A program made the position numbers and the translations under genes. A stretch of DNA of 31,249 nt from NCBI GenBank assembly GCA_041665185.1, contig JBAYJH010000019.1, forward strand, positions 1 through 31,249. The letters run 5' to 3'. The notes below the pieces were generated by a model that saw only the letters and a list, made by a program, of their open reading frames with translations, was not told where the DNA came from and did no database searches. Shown piece by piece: positions 1-8,031 of this stretch (position 1 is the first letter of the stretch; each line of letters begins with the position of its first letter). Origin of the DNA: JACRAR01 sp041665185 (GTDB lineage Bacteria > Pseudomonadota > Gammaproteobacteria > Burkholderiales > Rhodocyclaceae).

Positions 1-136
1 AGCTTAGCAAAGGAAAAGTTTGGGTGGGCGCCGCGCGTCGCTCTCGGGGACGGACTTAAGGAAACCGTCGCCTATTTCCGGAAACTGCTTGCCAGCCAGT
101 AGCCCCGTTGTTTGCGCTGCGGCGCGTCATGCCGAG

Positions 137-877
137 TCAGTCGCCGGTCATCGCGCGGAAAAGGTCCTGGTAACCCATGGCCTTGGTCTTGCGGAGAAAC
201 TCGTCCATCACCTCTCCCGGCTTGATCTTTCGCCGCAAGGCAGGCGCGTGCCCGACGAGCTTGTGCTCGGAAACGAAGACCGGCATGTTGGCCGGCCCGT
301 GAAAGCCGAAAGGTAGTTGCCGGATGCTGCCGCTCTCGTACGAGAACTGCTCGGCCAGTTCTCGCGGGGCAAAGCGGATGCCCTTTCCCACAAAATAGTC
401 GTGGTAAAGCCGGCAGATCACGATGTCTTCTATCCCGCCAAAGAGTATCTCCGGGTGGCGTCTGACGCTGACATCCTTGCATTCCTGGACCAGCCGGTTG
501 CTGCGCAGGCAGAAGCCGCCATTGCCGACACTCATGTGGTCGTCGGCCCAGCCCCAGGGAGCGCCGATATAGTCGTAAGAGAGGAACTCGTCCTTCCACA
601 GTGCCGGATTTGCCACAAAGCCATCCCAATGCACGATCAACATGAACTCGGTCTTGATGAAGGGCCACAAGCACTTGAGTACGAATTCGCTGTAGGTCGC
701 AATCGAGTCGAATCGCTGGATTTCAACGAAGCGCTCGCCAAGACCAAGAGGTGTTCCGCCAAAAAACAGCACCTCTTCCACATCCAGGCCGAGCAGGGTT
801 TGCTCGACCGCGAACCGGGTCAGATCCAACGAGTTGGGATCGGTATCGATTGCGACTATGGTGATCGGAAGAGGCAT
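137..877 (-). CDS. DUF5672 family protein, possible glycosyltransferase-like
   Basis: This 246-residue cytosolic protein has no signal peptide or membrane segment. Its layout resembles the DUF5672 family, which often sits in polysaccharide clusters: an N-terminal beta-strand ending IVAIDTD, a VHWDGF motif near residue 83 with acidic and aromatic residues, a YIGAPWGW motif near 103, then NGGFCLRS and GGIEDI. The W-D and G-G-F-C-L-R pattern recalls the nucleotide-sugar site of GT-A folds, but I cannot assign a substrate. It is the last visible gene of the leftward sugar-nucleotide operon, 63 bases after the reductase gene. Transfer or modification of the dideoxy sugar is therefore a reasonable but unproven role. 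The start is the first ATG; no strong ribosome binding site is visible. I am sure it is a gene and moderately sure of the family. Confidence 0.75.
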   Translation of the reverse strand: MPLPITIVAIDTDPNSLDLTRFAVEQTLLGLDVEEVLFFGGTPLGLGERFVEIQRFDSIATYSEFVLKCLWPFIKTEFMLIVHWDGFVANPALWKDEFLSYDYIGAPWGWADDHMSVGNGGFCLRSNRLVQECKDVSVRRHPEILFGGIEDIVICRLYHDYFVGKGIRFAPRELAEQFSYESGSIRQLPFGFHGPANMPVFVSEHKLVGHAPALRRKIKPGEVMDEFLRKTKAMGYQDLFRAMTGD

Positions 878-940
878 GGCACGAGCGGGGGATGAATGTG
901 AAAGGAGATCAGTGAGTGGCCATCGCGACGACGGTTGCGG

Positions 941-1858
941 TCAGTGCCAATCGCCCGTCGCGCCCATGGTGCGGGCGATCCCCGCCTCCAATGGCGTTCT
1001 CGGTGCCCACCCGGGAGGTGGTGTGGACTTGGTCCAGGGAATCATGACTTCACGGTCGCGATATGGACGCCCTCCCCATTTGGCAGGAAGGGTAATTCCC
1101 AAGTTTGATTCGATCACTGCGACAAGTTCTCGCAGAGTCCGAGGCTGGCCCGAGGAAATGCCGTAACGGGCATGCCAGTTTTCCTGCTTCGGCAGCAGGT
1201 CGGCGCAGTGGACGTAGGCGTCGACGACATCGTCGATATATACCAGATCGATGAGTTGCCGACCTGGAGACAGCGACAGTGGTTCGCCGCTCTTGATTGC
1301 CTGGCCGAGAATCGAAAGCAGCTTCCGGCGAGGGTCAGCGGGGCCATAGGTATCGAACAAGGCGAGGGTGATTACCCGCAACCCATGGGCGCTTCCGTAG
1401 TAGGCCAGGATGTCCTCGAACGCCTGTTTCGTGGCCGCATACAGATTGACCGGTGCGTATCCGGTGTCGTCGTGCTGCCACGAGCTCCCCGTATTGATCA
1501 GATAGATATTGCGATTGGCCGCCATGGCCTCCACCAGTTGGGTAGCGAACAGGATGTTGCTGCAGATCAACGTTTCGACATCTGCGTGCGTATGTTCGGC
1601 GACGAACTGTGATGCAAGGTGAAATATCACGTCGGCCTTGGCTTGCCGCACCAGGTCGATCATTCCTGCCGTAGTACCGTCATGACGGAGTAGCGCCGCC
1701 GATGGTAGGGTGTTCTGCAATGAAGTCAGTGACGACTCGGGACGAACCACCACGCTCACCCGCCAGCCATCGCGTGCCAATCGCGCCGCGAGGTGGGAGC
1801 CGACAAATCCGGTGGCGCCCGTGAGCAGCGCGCCACGGGGAATTCGCCGATTATCCAT
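941..1858 (-). CDS. NAD(P)-dependent epimerase/dehydratase, probable CDP-dideoxyhexose 4-ketoreductase
   Basis: This is a 305-residue extended short-chain dehydrogenase. The cofactor-binding glycine motif GATGFVG lies at residues 14-20, the serine pair sits in INTGSS near 122-126, and the catalytic YxxxK is Tyr140/Lys144. In CDP-3,6-dideoxyhexose pathways an enzyme of this family (RfbJ, AscF and relatives) reduces the C-4 keto group in the last step to give abequose, paratose or ascarylose. Its place directly after the 3-dehydrase and an RmlC-like epimerase suggests that job. I chose the ATG at 1858 because it overlaps the stop of the upstream gene by 8 bases, in the translational-coupling style of this operon. 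A start at 1906 would add 16 unconserved-looking residues. The exact sugar stereochemistry cannot be read from the sequence. Confidence 0.85.
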   Translation of the reverse strand: MDNRRIPRGALLTGATGFVGSHLAARLARDGWRVSVVVRPESSLTSLQNTLPSAALLRHDGTTAGMIDLVRQAKADVIFHLASQFVAEHTHADVETLICSNILFATQLVEAMAANRNIYLINTGSSWQHDDTGYAPVNLYAATKQAFEDILAYYGSAHGLRVITLALFDTYGPADPRRKLLSILGQAIKSGEPLSLSPGRQLIDLVYIDDVVDAYVHCADLLPKQENWHARYGISSGQPRTLRELVAVIESNLGITLPAKWGGRPYRDREVMIPWTKSTPPPGWAPRTPLEAGIARTMGATGDWH

Positions 1859-2399
1859 AGAGGAATGGGCTGTCGAAATCGACGAGACGGGGCAGGCTGC
1901 AATCACGGTCGGATATCGAAGGTCGTTCTGTCGGCCAGGGAATGTCGATGGAGTTCCACAGTATCCCTTGATCGTGGTCTGGGGAATGTACCGTCGAGAC
2001 CTTATATACCAAGGTGGCGCTGGCGCTGGTCACGAAGAATCCATGCGCAAAACCTTTGGGGATATAGATTGCGTTCCCCTTTTCCCTGCTGAGTTCAATG
2101 CTGATGAAACGCCCGAAGTGCGGCGAATTCTTGCGTATATCCACCGCGACATCGAATACGCTGCCCTCGGGGCAATAGACCAGTTTGACGTGGTCGAAAG
2201 GCGGTACCTGGAAGTGCATCCCGCGGATAACGTTCTGTCGGGAGGTGGTGTAGTACTCTTCGCGAAATTCGGTTTCCAGGCCAAGCTTCTGGAATTCCGG
2301 TCCGTGGAATATTTTGACAAACCTGCCACGCGGATCCTCGCGCACCATGGGCTGGATTTCCAGGCAGCCCGGGATGCCGGTTTCACGAATGTCGAACAT
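1851..2399 (-). CDS. RmlC-like nucleotide-sugar epimerase (AscE-type candidate)
   Basis: This 182-residue cupin belongs to the dTDP-4-dehydrorhamnose 3,5-epimerase family. Family landmarks are visible: RGMHFQ with the catalytic-base histidine (His62), Lys72, a VFDVAVDIRK strand (residues 81-90), IPKGFAHGF (113-121) and a C-terminal aspartate near 166. The tyrosine pair that normally follows the YK strand in RmlC (for example NYYSP) is Val-His here (residues 137-138), so the usual proton-donor tyrosine appears absent. The neighbours make CDP, not dTDP, sugars. The substrate is therefore probably a CDP-3,6-dideoxy-4-hexulose epimerised at C-5, as in ascarylose synthesis. The start at 2399 shares an ATGA overlap with the dehydrase stop; upstream in-frame sequence is a shadow of that gene. 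Confidence 0.85.
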   Translation of the reverse strand: MFDIRETGIPGCLEIQPMVREDPRGRFVKIFHGPEFQKLGLETEFREEYYTTSRQNVIRGMHFQVPPFDHVKLVYCPEGSVFDVAVDIRKNSPHFGRFISIELSREKGNAIYIPKGFAHGFFVTSASATLVYKVSTVHSPDHDQGILWNSIDIPWPTERPSISDRDCSLPRLVDFDSPFLYG

Positions 2400-3733
2400 C
2401 AGAAGCCGATGCCGAAAAGATTTTCGATCTTTTCGGCGACAAAATTCAACATATCCTGCGTGAGCCCCGGGAAGATGCCTACCCAGAAGGTGCGGTGCAT
2501 GGCGACGTCGGAATTCGTCAGTTCGCCGTGGATCCGGAATGGGCGTCCGGCCAGGTAGGGCTGCCGCACCAGATTGCCGGCAAACAGCAAACGCGTGCCA
2601 ATCTTGTGTTGATCGAGATATTCCAGAAGGTCGCGACGATCGACGGGCGTATCTTCTCGAAGCGTCAGCGGAAAACCGAACCACGATGGGTCGGCGCCCG
2701 CCGTCGCTTCCGGGAGTATCAGAAATTCCTCGCAGGAGGCCAGCCGGCTTTTCAGAAATGCGAAGTTGTTCCTGCGGGCCTGGATGAATCCATCGAGTCG
2801 ATCCATCTGGGCAAGGCCACAGGCGGCCTGCATGTCGCTGATCTTGAGGTTGTAGCCAGCGTGGGAGTAGGTGTATTTGTGATCGTAGCCCAGCGGAAGG
2901 TCGCCAAATTTCTGGCAGAAGCGCTTGCCGCAGGTATTCTCCTTGCCGGGCGGGCAGTAACAGTCTCGCCCCCAGTCGCGAAAGGATTCAAGCAACTGCC
3001 GCAGCTTGCGATCATTGGTAAACACCGCGCCGCCTTCGCCCATGGTGATGTGATGGGCTGGATAGAAGCTGAGCGTGCCAATGTCCCCAAAGCTTCCGAC
3101 CAGCTTCCCGTCATAGGTTGATCCCAGGGCATCGCAGCAATCCTCGATCAGCCATAAGCCATGTTTTCTGGCGATGCGGGTGATTTCGCCGAGGTTGAAT
3201 GGATTGCCGAGGGTGTGGGCCAACATGATCGCCTTGGTTCTGGACGACACGGCAGATTCGACCAGGGAGGCATCGACGTTGTAGGTCGGGATATCGATGT
3301 CGATGAAGACCGGAACGGCGCCCGCCTGAATGATCGGGTTGACGGTGGTCGGAAAGGCCGCGGCGACGCAGATGACTTCATCCCCGGGGTGGATGGCGCG
3401 GTCTCCCAGCGCCGGCGATGTCAAGGCGGAAAAGGCCAGTAGATTGGCGGACGATCCAGAGTTGGTGGTCAACACATGGCGCGCGCCAAGGTATTTGCCG
3501 AGGCGAGCTTCGAAGTCGTCGTTGAATCTGCCGCTGGTGAGCCAGCCGTCCAGGGCCGCCGCCACCATGTTGTTGAGTTCCGGCGCCCCGATGACCTTGC
3601 CCGCTGGTGGAATCGTCGAGGCGTCGGGCGCGAAGGGCCGCGGGGCGAACGTCACCGCGGCATATTCGTCGACCAGCGCGGCGATTTGACGACGCAGCGA
3701 TTCTTTGATCATGTCGGGTGATGGTTCAGTCAT
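2399..3733 (-). CDS. rfbH: CDP-4-dehydro-6-deoxyglucose 3-dehydrase (E1/RfbH)
   Basis: This enzyme removes the C-3 hydroxyl of CDP-4-keto-6-deoxyglucose, using PMP and a [2Fe-2S] cluster together with a separate reductase. The 444-residue protein has the DegT/DnrJ/EryC1 aminotransferase fold, but the PLP-binding lysine is replaced by histidine in SFYPAHHITMGEGG (His228), the hallmark of E1. The iron-sulfur ligands fit the published spacing C-X57-C-X-C-X7-C exactly: Cys200, Cys258, Cys260 and Cys268. Length is close to that of the Yersinia and Salmonella enzymes. The start at 3733 overlaps the dehydratase stop by 8 bases; an ATG at 3712 is possible. Upstream codons to 3886 read into the neighbouring gene and are not used. 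The partner reductase (E3) is not encoded in the window. Confidence 0.95.
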   Translation of the reverse strand: MTEPSPDMIKESLRRQIAALVDEYAAVTFAPRPFAPDASTIPPAGKVIGAPELNNMVAAALDGWLTSGRFNDDFEARLGKYLGARHVLTTNSGSSANLLAFSALTSPALGDRAIHPGDEVICVAAAFPTTVNPIIQAGAVPVFIDIDIPTYNVDASLVESAVSSRTKAIMLAHTLGNPFNLGEITRIARKHGLWLIEDCCDALGSTYDGKLVGSFGDIGTLSFYPAHHITMGEGGAVFTNDRKLRQLLESFRDWGRDCYCPPGKENTCGKRFCQKFGDLPLGYDHKYTYSHAGYNLKISDMQAACGLAQMDRLDGFIQARRNNFAFLKSRLASCEEFLILPEATAGADPSWFGFPLTLREDTPVDRRDLLEYLDQHKIGTRLLFAGNLVRQPYLAGRPFRIHGELTNSDVAMHRTFWVGIFPGLTQDMLNFVAEKIENLFGIGF

Positions 3734-4811
3734 GTCGGGCAAATGCTTCGATCTGGCCGAGGGTGACGGCGCCCATGTCGGCACTGTCCATATAGGCACG
3801 TTGCCACTCGACGATACGGGCGAGCGCCGTATCGAGGTTCCAGCGTGGCCTCCATCCGAGGCGCAGGCGCGCCTTGGCGCAATCAAGCCTGAGTTGGTGC
3901 GCCTCGTGAACGCCCGGATTCTCCCTGGAGATCCAGGTGGCGCCTTCTCCCCACTGTGCCGTCAAGCTGTCGGCAATCGAGGAGACCGGTTGCGCATCGC
4001 TGTCAGCCGGTCCGAAATTCCACGCTTCGGCAAATTTGATACCGTCCTCAACAAGCCTCTGTGCGAGCAGAAGATAGCCACCGAGCGGTTCGAGTACGTG
4101 CTGCCAAGGACGGATAGCGTGCGGGCTACGGATAATTGCCGGATCTCCGGCCGAAATGGCGCGCAAGATATCCGGTATCAGCCGGTCCGCGGCCCAGTCG
4201 CCACCGCCAATGACGTTGCCTGCACGCGCCGACGCAATGGCCACGCGGTGATCGCCGTAACGGTCGACCGGAAAGAACGAACTGCGATAAGCTGCCGTGA
4301 CGAGCTCGGCACAGCCTTTGCTGCTGCTGTAGGGATCGAAACCGCCCATCGGTTCATCTTCGCGGTATCCCCAAATCCATTCCCGGTTTTCGTAGCACTT
4401 GTCGCTGGTGATGTTGAGTACCGCCCTCACCGTACCGGCATGTCGCACGGCATCAAGCAGATGTGCGGTACCCAGGACGTTGGTCGCATATGTGCCGATG
4501 GGGTCTGCATAGGACTGGCGCACCAGGGCTTGGGCCGCCATATGGATGACGATTTCCGGCCTCGCCGTTCGCATTGATTCAGCCAGCACCTGGGCATCAC
4601 GTATGTCCGCAATGATCGAGCGCATGCCGTCACCGACGCGCCCGACCTCGAACAGGCTGGGGTTGGTCGGCGGGGCCAGCGCATAGCCGGTGACCTCGGC
4701 ACCCAGGCTCTGGAGCCACAACGACAGCCAGCTCCCCTTGAAGCCGGTGTGTCCGGTCAGGAAGACACGCTTGCCACTCCAGAATTGGCGCTTTATGACC
4801 ACAGCTTCCAC
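3726..4811 (-). CDS. rfbG: CDP-glucose 4,6-dehydratase
   Basis: It converts CDP-D-glucose to CDP-4-keto-6-deoxy-D-glucose with tightly bound NAD+. The 361-residue protein has the family's Rossmann motif GHTGFKGSWL (residues 20-29), the catalytic TSDK (135-138) followed by CYEN, and the YSSSK tyrosine/lysine pair (Tyr161, Lys165). It also shows the GNVIGGGDW and RPWQHVLEPLGGYL segments typical of CDP-glucose, rather than dTDP-glucose, dehydratases. It overlaps the cytidylyltransferase gene by 19 bases at its start and the dehydrase gene by 8 bases at its end, so the three are surely one transcript. Translation could begin slightly inside the overlap, since the first residues are weakly conserved in such proteins. 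Confidence 0.95.
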   Translation of the reverse strand: MEAVVIKRQFWSGKRVFLTGHTGFKGSWLSLWLQSLGAEVTGYALAPPTNPSLFEVGRVGDGMRSIIADIRDAQVLAESMRTARPEIVIHMAAQALVRQSYADPIGTYATNVLGTAHLLDAVRHAGTVRAVLNITSDKCYENREWIWGYREDEPMGGFDPYSSSKGCAELVTAAYRSSFFPVDRYGDHRVAIASARAGNVIGGGDWAADRLIPDILRAISAGDPAIIRSPHAIRPWQHVLEPLGGYLLLAQRLVEDGIKFAEAWNFGPADSDAQPVSSIADSLTAQWGEGATWISRENPGVHEAHQLRLDCAKARLRLGWRPRWNLDTALARIVEWQRAYMDSADMGAVTLGQIEAFARHD

Positions 4812-5569
4812 GGCGCCCTGTCCGCCTTCCAGAGTTCCTCCAGCAGCAGTTTGTCGCGCAGGGTATCCATTGGCTGCCAGAAACCGTCGTGCTCATAGGC
4901 GGCCAATTGGCCGGCCTTGGTGAGTTTTTCGAGTGGCTCGCGTTCCCAGAATGTCTGGTCACCATCGATCAGATCGATGACGCTCGGGGAGAGGACGAAG
5001 AATCCGCCGTTTATCCTGCCTCCGTCCCCTTTGGGTTTTTCCCGGAAGGAGGTTATGCGACCGCCCTTGGCGATGTTGAGTGAACCGAAACGCGCCGGGG
5101 CGTAGGTGGCGGTCAGCGTTGCCGGTAAGCCGTGCGACTGGTGAAAAGCAAGGAGTTTGGCTATGTCGATATCGCCGACGCCATCACCGTAGGTGAAGCA
5201 AAACGCGGGTTCCTCCTTGACGTAGGGCAGAACTCGCTTCAGGCGGCCGCCCGTCTGCGTATTGTCGCCGGTATCAACCAAGGTGATTCGCCAGGGCTCA
5301 GCGTGGCGCTCGTGTACTTCCATGGTGTTTTGCACCATGTCCAGGGTGATGTCCGACATGTGCAGGAAGTAGTTGGCAAAGTACTCCTTGATGACATAAC
5401 CCTTGTAGCCGCAACAGATCACGAATTCGTGAATTCCGAAATGCGAGTATCCCTTCATGATATGCCAGAGTATTGGCTTGCCGCCAATCTCAATCATCGG
5501 TTTGGGACGGGAAACGGTTTCCTCGCTGATGCGCGTGCCGAGCCCACCGGCAAGAATTACGGCCTTCAT
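4793..5569 (-). CDS. rfbF: Glucose-1-phosphate cytidylyltransferase
   Basis: It makes CDP-glucose from CTP and alpha-D-glucose 1-phosphate, the committed step of CDP-dideoxyhexose synthesis. The 258-residue length matches the family (about 257). The nucleotidyltransferase signature AGGLGTRISEET with the SRPKPM extension is at the N-terminus. Further family motifs are GYKGYVIKEYF, VDTGDNTQTGGRLKR (CTP-specific class) and FTYGDGVGD with the metal-binding aspartate. It is the first gene of the leftward operon and faces the secretion locus across a 371-base gap with its own probable promoter. The start ATG at 5569 gives the conserved MKAVILAGG N-terminus. Confidence 0.96.
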   Translation of the reverse strand: MKAVILAGGLGTRISEETVSRPKPMIEIGGKPILWHIMKGYSHFGIHEFVICCGYKGYVIKEYFANYFLHMSDITLDMVQNTMEVHERHAEPWRITLVDTGDNTQTGGRLKRVLPYVKEEPAFCFTYGDGVGDIDIAKLLAFHQSHGLPATLTATYAPARFGSLNIAKGGRITSFREKPKGDGGRINGGFFVLSPSVIDLIDGDQTFWEREPLEKLTKAGQLAAYEHDGFWQPMDTLRDKLLLEELWKADRAPWKLWS

Positions 5570-5611
5570 ATCTGCTGCCCTTGTCTATACTTAACAGAAT
5601 GGAAAGTTTCC

Positions 5612-5627
5612 GGGCAGGAATATACCA
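5612..5627 (-). promoter_or_regulatory. Probable extended -10 promoter of the dideoxysugar operon
   Basis: Read leftward, the sequence is TGG followed by TATATT (hexamer at 5619-5624), an extended -10 element about 50 bases upstream of the rfbF start. No good -35 is seen at 17 bases, which is tolerated for extended -10 promoters. The predicted start near 5612 abuts the palindrome GGAAAGTTTCC at 5601-5611, a possible operator. This rests on motif reading only. Confidence 0.35.
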
Positions 5628-5865
5628 GTTGCCGACATCTTTTGGAGAGGGATCACTAGACCCCAGGACAGGACTTTTTCCTGGTTAGAATTGAAACCAT
5701 CGCCGGTTACAAGGTTCGCACGGGTCGTGCAGGGAGGGACCGGTCGGCAATCGAAAATGGCCGCTACGAACCTCGACAAAGACAGGAATCCCGCTGAATA
5801 CCACGCGGAAAATGCAACACGTTGAATTCACTTAATAATATCAGATTGTGCGGTGGCTTTGAAGT

Positions 5866-5896
5866 CTTACACCGCGGGCATCAACTCACCTATAAT
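5866..5896 (+). promoter_or_regulatory. Probable sigma70 promoter of the secretion substrate gene
   Basis: A perfect TATAAT lies at 5891-5896, 44 bases before the ATG at 5941. The best -35 is CTTACA (5866-5871), four of six matches but with a long 19-base spacer, so activation or a relaxed -35 is likely. The flanking DNA is A/T rich. Confidence 0.5.
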
Positions 5897-5940
5897 CTTA
5901 TCGATAATGAGTGAGTTTGTTCAATGGATTGGAGATAGCC

Positions 5941-8031
5941 ATGGCTGACGATTTTGCTGCATCTGTTTCGACGACCGGTAGCGTTGCGGTGCGTGGTTCC
6001 ACCTCTGGCCAACTGGAAACTGTCGGAGATCGCGATTGGTTCGCGATCACACTTTCGGCCGGCAACCAGTACTCCTTCAAGCTCGATCCGGGAACCACAA
6101 ATGGCCTGCAAGATCCATATCTCAGGTTATTCAGTACCGGCGGTACTACCAAGCTGGCAGAGAATGATGATGCCAACGGCCTGGGGTCTCAGATCGATTT
6201 CAATATCACCGCGACCGGCACCTATTACCTGGAGGCGGGCAGCGGCACTAATCCTGATGAGCAAGTGGTGGGCAGTGGCATGGGAAGCTACATCCTGTCG
6301 GCTACGACCACCGGGGACGACTACTCGGCTGTAGTCGGGACGACAGGGCGTATCACCGTTGGCAACGAGTCGGTCGGCGAACTCGAAATTGCCGGAGACA
6401 GCGATTGGTTCGCCGTCACTCTGACGGCCGGCAAAGAATATCTCTTCACGCTTAATTCGGGCGCCACCGATGGACTGACGGACCCTCTGCTCAGTCTGTA
6501 TAGGAGCGACAGTTCATTGGTAACGTCCAACGATGATTCCGACGGCCTGAATTCTCAGATCACCCATACGGCGGCAACGACAGGTACCTACTACCTGGGG
6601 GCAAGCAGCGGTATGAACGGCAACGGCACCGGTTCCTATGCCCTAAATGCATCATTGGTGCCCCCGGATACGACCTCTGCGACGGACGACTACTCCGCCG
6701 CAAGCTCCACGACAGGGCGTGTTGTTGTCGGCGGCGCGTCCACCGGTCAACTCGAAGTCGCTGGAGATAGCGACTGGTTTGCCATAAGCCTGACCGCCGG
6801 CAAGCAGTATGTCTTTACGCTCAACTCGGGTGCCACAGATGGGCTGGCGGACCCGTTGCTCAGTCTTTATCGGACTGATGGCTCGTTGGTTACCTCAAAC
6901 GATGACGACGCTGCCGACGGATTGGATTCAACGATTGCGTTTGCCGCGACGGCGACGGGGACCTACTATCTGGGGGCAAGCAGCGGTACCAACGGTAGTG
7001 GCACCGGTTCCTATGCCCTCAACGCATCCGAAGCAATCACAGATGATTATCTTGCGACCACCAATACCTCCGGGCGCGTCGCGCCGGGTAGTTCGACGTC
7101 GGGACAGCTGGAGACGACCGGAGACAGCGATTGGTTTGCCGTCAACCTGACTGCGGGCCAGTTGTACGCGTTTGCCCTTGACTCCGGCACTACAAACGGA
7201 CTCGCCGATCCGTTTCTCGGCCTTTATAACAGCAGCGGCACCTTGATTACTTCCGACGACGACGGCAATGGGTCGAACGCCGCTCTGAGCTACACGGCTA
7301 CCGCGACAGGCACGTATTATCTGGGTGCGAGCAGCAGTCCCCGTAGCACCGGAGCGGGGACGGGCAGTTACACGGTTTCCACGTCCCTTCCCAGCGTCGA
7401 CGGCGTCGTTATTGTGGGTGGAACGACGAGTGCCGACACCATTTCTTCCGGCGCAAGCGACGAGTCTATTGACGGCGGACTGGGGCTCGATTCCGTCGTC
7501 TTTGGCGGCAGTGCCGGCGATTACGCGGTGACGCCTTCTGGATCCGGGTTTGCCGTTGCCCGCACCACGGGGGGCAACGACACGCACGCGCTGACAAACG
7601 TCGAACGTCTGCAATTCTCCGACGGTAAGATCGCGCTCGATATGGCTGTCACGCAGTCAGGGGGCGAAGTGGCGTTGCTGATCGGCGCGGTTTTGGGCAA
7701 AGCGTCGCTGACGGATGCAACTTTGGTCGGTCAGTTGCTGCCGTTCTTCGATGCTGGAAACACCATGAAGAACGCCGCCGATGCCTTGGTCAACTCAGGC
7801 ATCATGGACCAGCTCGCCGGCGGTTCGAGTACCAATGCGTATGTGAATATGCTTTTCCTGGCAATAGTCGGTGAAGCAGCAACACCGGACACCACCGCAG
7901 CACTGGCATCCTTGATCGACAGCGGTGCGTATTCGAAAGCGGATTTCCTGGCGACCGTAGCCGAACTTTCGCTGAACCAGGACAATGTCGGGTTGGTCGG
8001 CTTACAGCAGACCGGCATAGCCTATTTGTAG
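5941..8031 (+). CDS. Probable type I secreted protein with four PPC-like repeats
   Basis: This 696-residue acidic protein has no Sec signal peptide and is rich in Asp, Gly, Ser and Thr. Four repeats of about 115 residues (starting near residues 3, 126, 249 and 367) each carry GDxDWFA, TAG-x-Y-F-x-L, LADPLLSLY, NDD and GTYYLGASSG, matching bacterial pre-peptidase C-terminal (PPC) beta-sandwich domains. They are followed by one RTX-like nonapeptide, GGLGLDSVV (near 512-520), then LTNVERLQFSDGKIALD (near 550) and a helical C-terminal region resembling the DUF4214-type ends of type I secretion substrates, closing GLQQTGIAYL. No protease or other catalytic domain is seen, so an adhesin or surface-layer-like role is more likely than an enzyme. 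The ABC exporter genes follow directly. The start at 5941 has a GGAG box 7-8 bases upstream; the GTG at 5911 is in frame but lacks one. Confidence 0.8.
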   Translation: MADDFAASVSTTGSVAVRGSTSGQLETVGDRDWFAITLSAGNQYSFKLDPGTTNGLQDPYLRLFSTGGTTKLAENDDANGLGSQIDFNITATGTYYLEAGSGTNPDEQVVGSGMGSYILSATTTGDDYSAVVGTTGRITVGNESVGELEIAGDSDWFAVTLTAGKEYLFTLNSGATDGLTDPLLSLYRSDSSLVTSNDDSDGLNSQITHTAATTGTYYLGASSGMNGNGTGSYALNASLVPPDTTSATDDYSAASSTTGRVVVGGASTGQLEVAGDSDWFAISLTAGKQYVFTLNSGATDGLADPLLSLYRTDGSLVTSNDDDAADGLDSTIAFAATATGTYYLGASSGTNGSGTGSYALNASEAITDDYLATTNTSGRVAPGSSTSGQLETTGDSDWFAVNLTAGQLYAFALDSGTTNGLADPFLGLYNSSGTLITSDDDGNGSNAALSYTATATGTYYLGASSSPRSTGAGTGSYTVSTSLPSVDGVVIVGGTTSADTISSGASDESIDGGLGLDSVVFGGSAGDYAVTPSGSGFAVARTTGGNDTHALTNVERLQFSDGKIALDMAVTQSGGEVALLIGAVLGKASLTDATLVGQLLPFFDAGNTMKNAADALVNSGIMDQLAGGSSTNAYVNMLFLAIVGEAATPDTTAALASLIDSGAYSKADFLATVAELSLNQDNVGLVGLQQTGIAYL
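5947..7386 (+). repeat. Four tandem intragenic PPC-domain repeats
   Basis: The approximate units are 5947-6309, 6316-6660, 6685-7035 and 7039-7386. Units 2 and 3 are the most alike at both protein and DNA level; their ends share GGGGGCAAGCAGCGGTA-type runs and GGCACCGGTTCCTATGCCCT almost unchanged. That suggests a fairly recent in-frame duplication. Units 1 and 4 are more diverged. Confidence 0.8.

Larger units (their letters stand above)
5570..5940. other. Divergent intergenic region between the dideoxysugar and secretion operons
   Basis: This gap between two divergent operons contains no convincing gene. An extended -10 element faces left (5619-5627), with the 11-base palindrome GGAAAGTTTCC (5601-5611) just downstream of it. 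A TATAAT faces right at 5891-5896. A CCAGGA/TCCTGG hairpin with a 10-base loop lies at 5663-5684; it has no T-tract, so a terminator role is not supported. Bases 5826-5900 are clearly richer in A/T than the flanking genes, as expected of a promoter. A 62-codon leftward reading frame at 5591-5779 shows no protein-like features and is not called. Confidence 0.6.

Noticed and set aside
1851..2399. Assignment as a standard dTDP-rhamnose RmlC
   Set aside because: No rmlA, rmlB or rmlD gene is present, all neighbours are CDP-sugar enzymes, and the conserved tyrosine pair is missing.
5663..5684. The CCAGGA/TCCTGG hairpin as a terminator or regulator
   Set aside because: It has a short stem, a 10-base loop and no T-tract on either strand; it is probably chance.
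5591..5779. A 62-codon leftward frame in the divergent intergenic region
   Set aside because: It covers promoter-like sequence, has no ribosome site and its translation is not protein-like.
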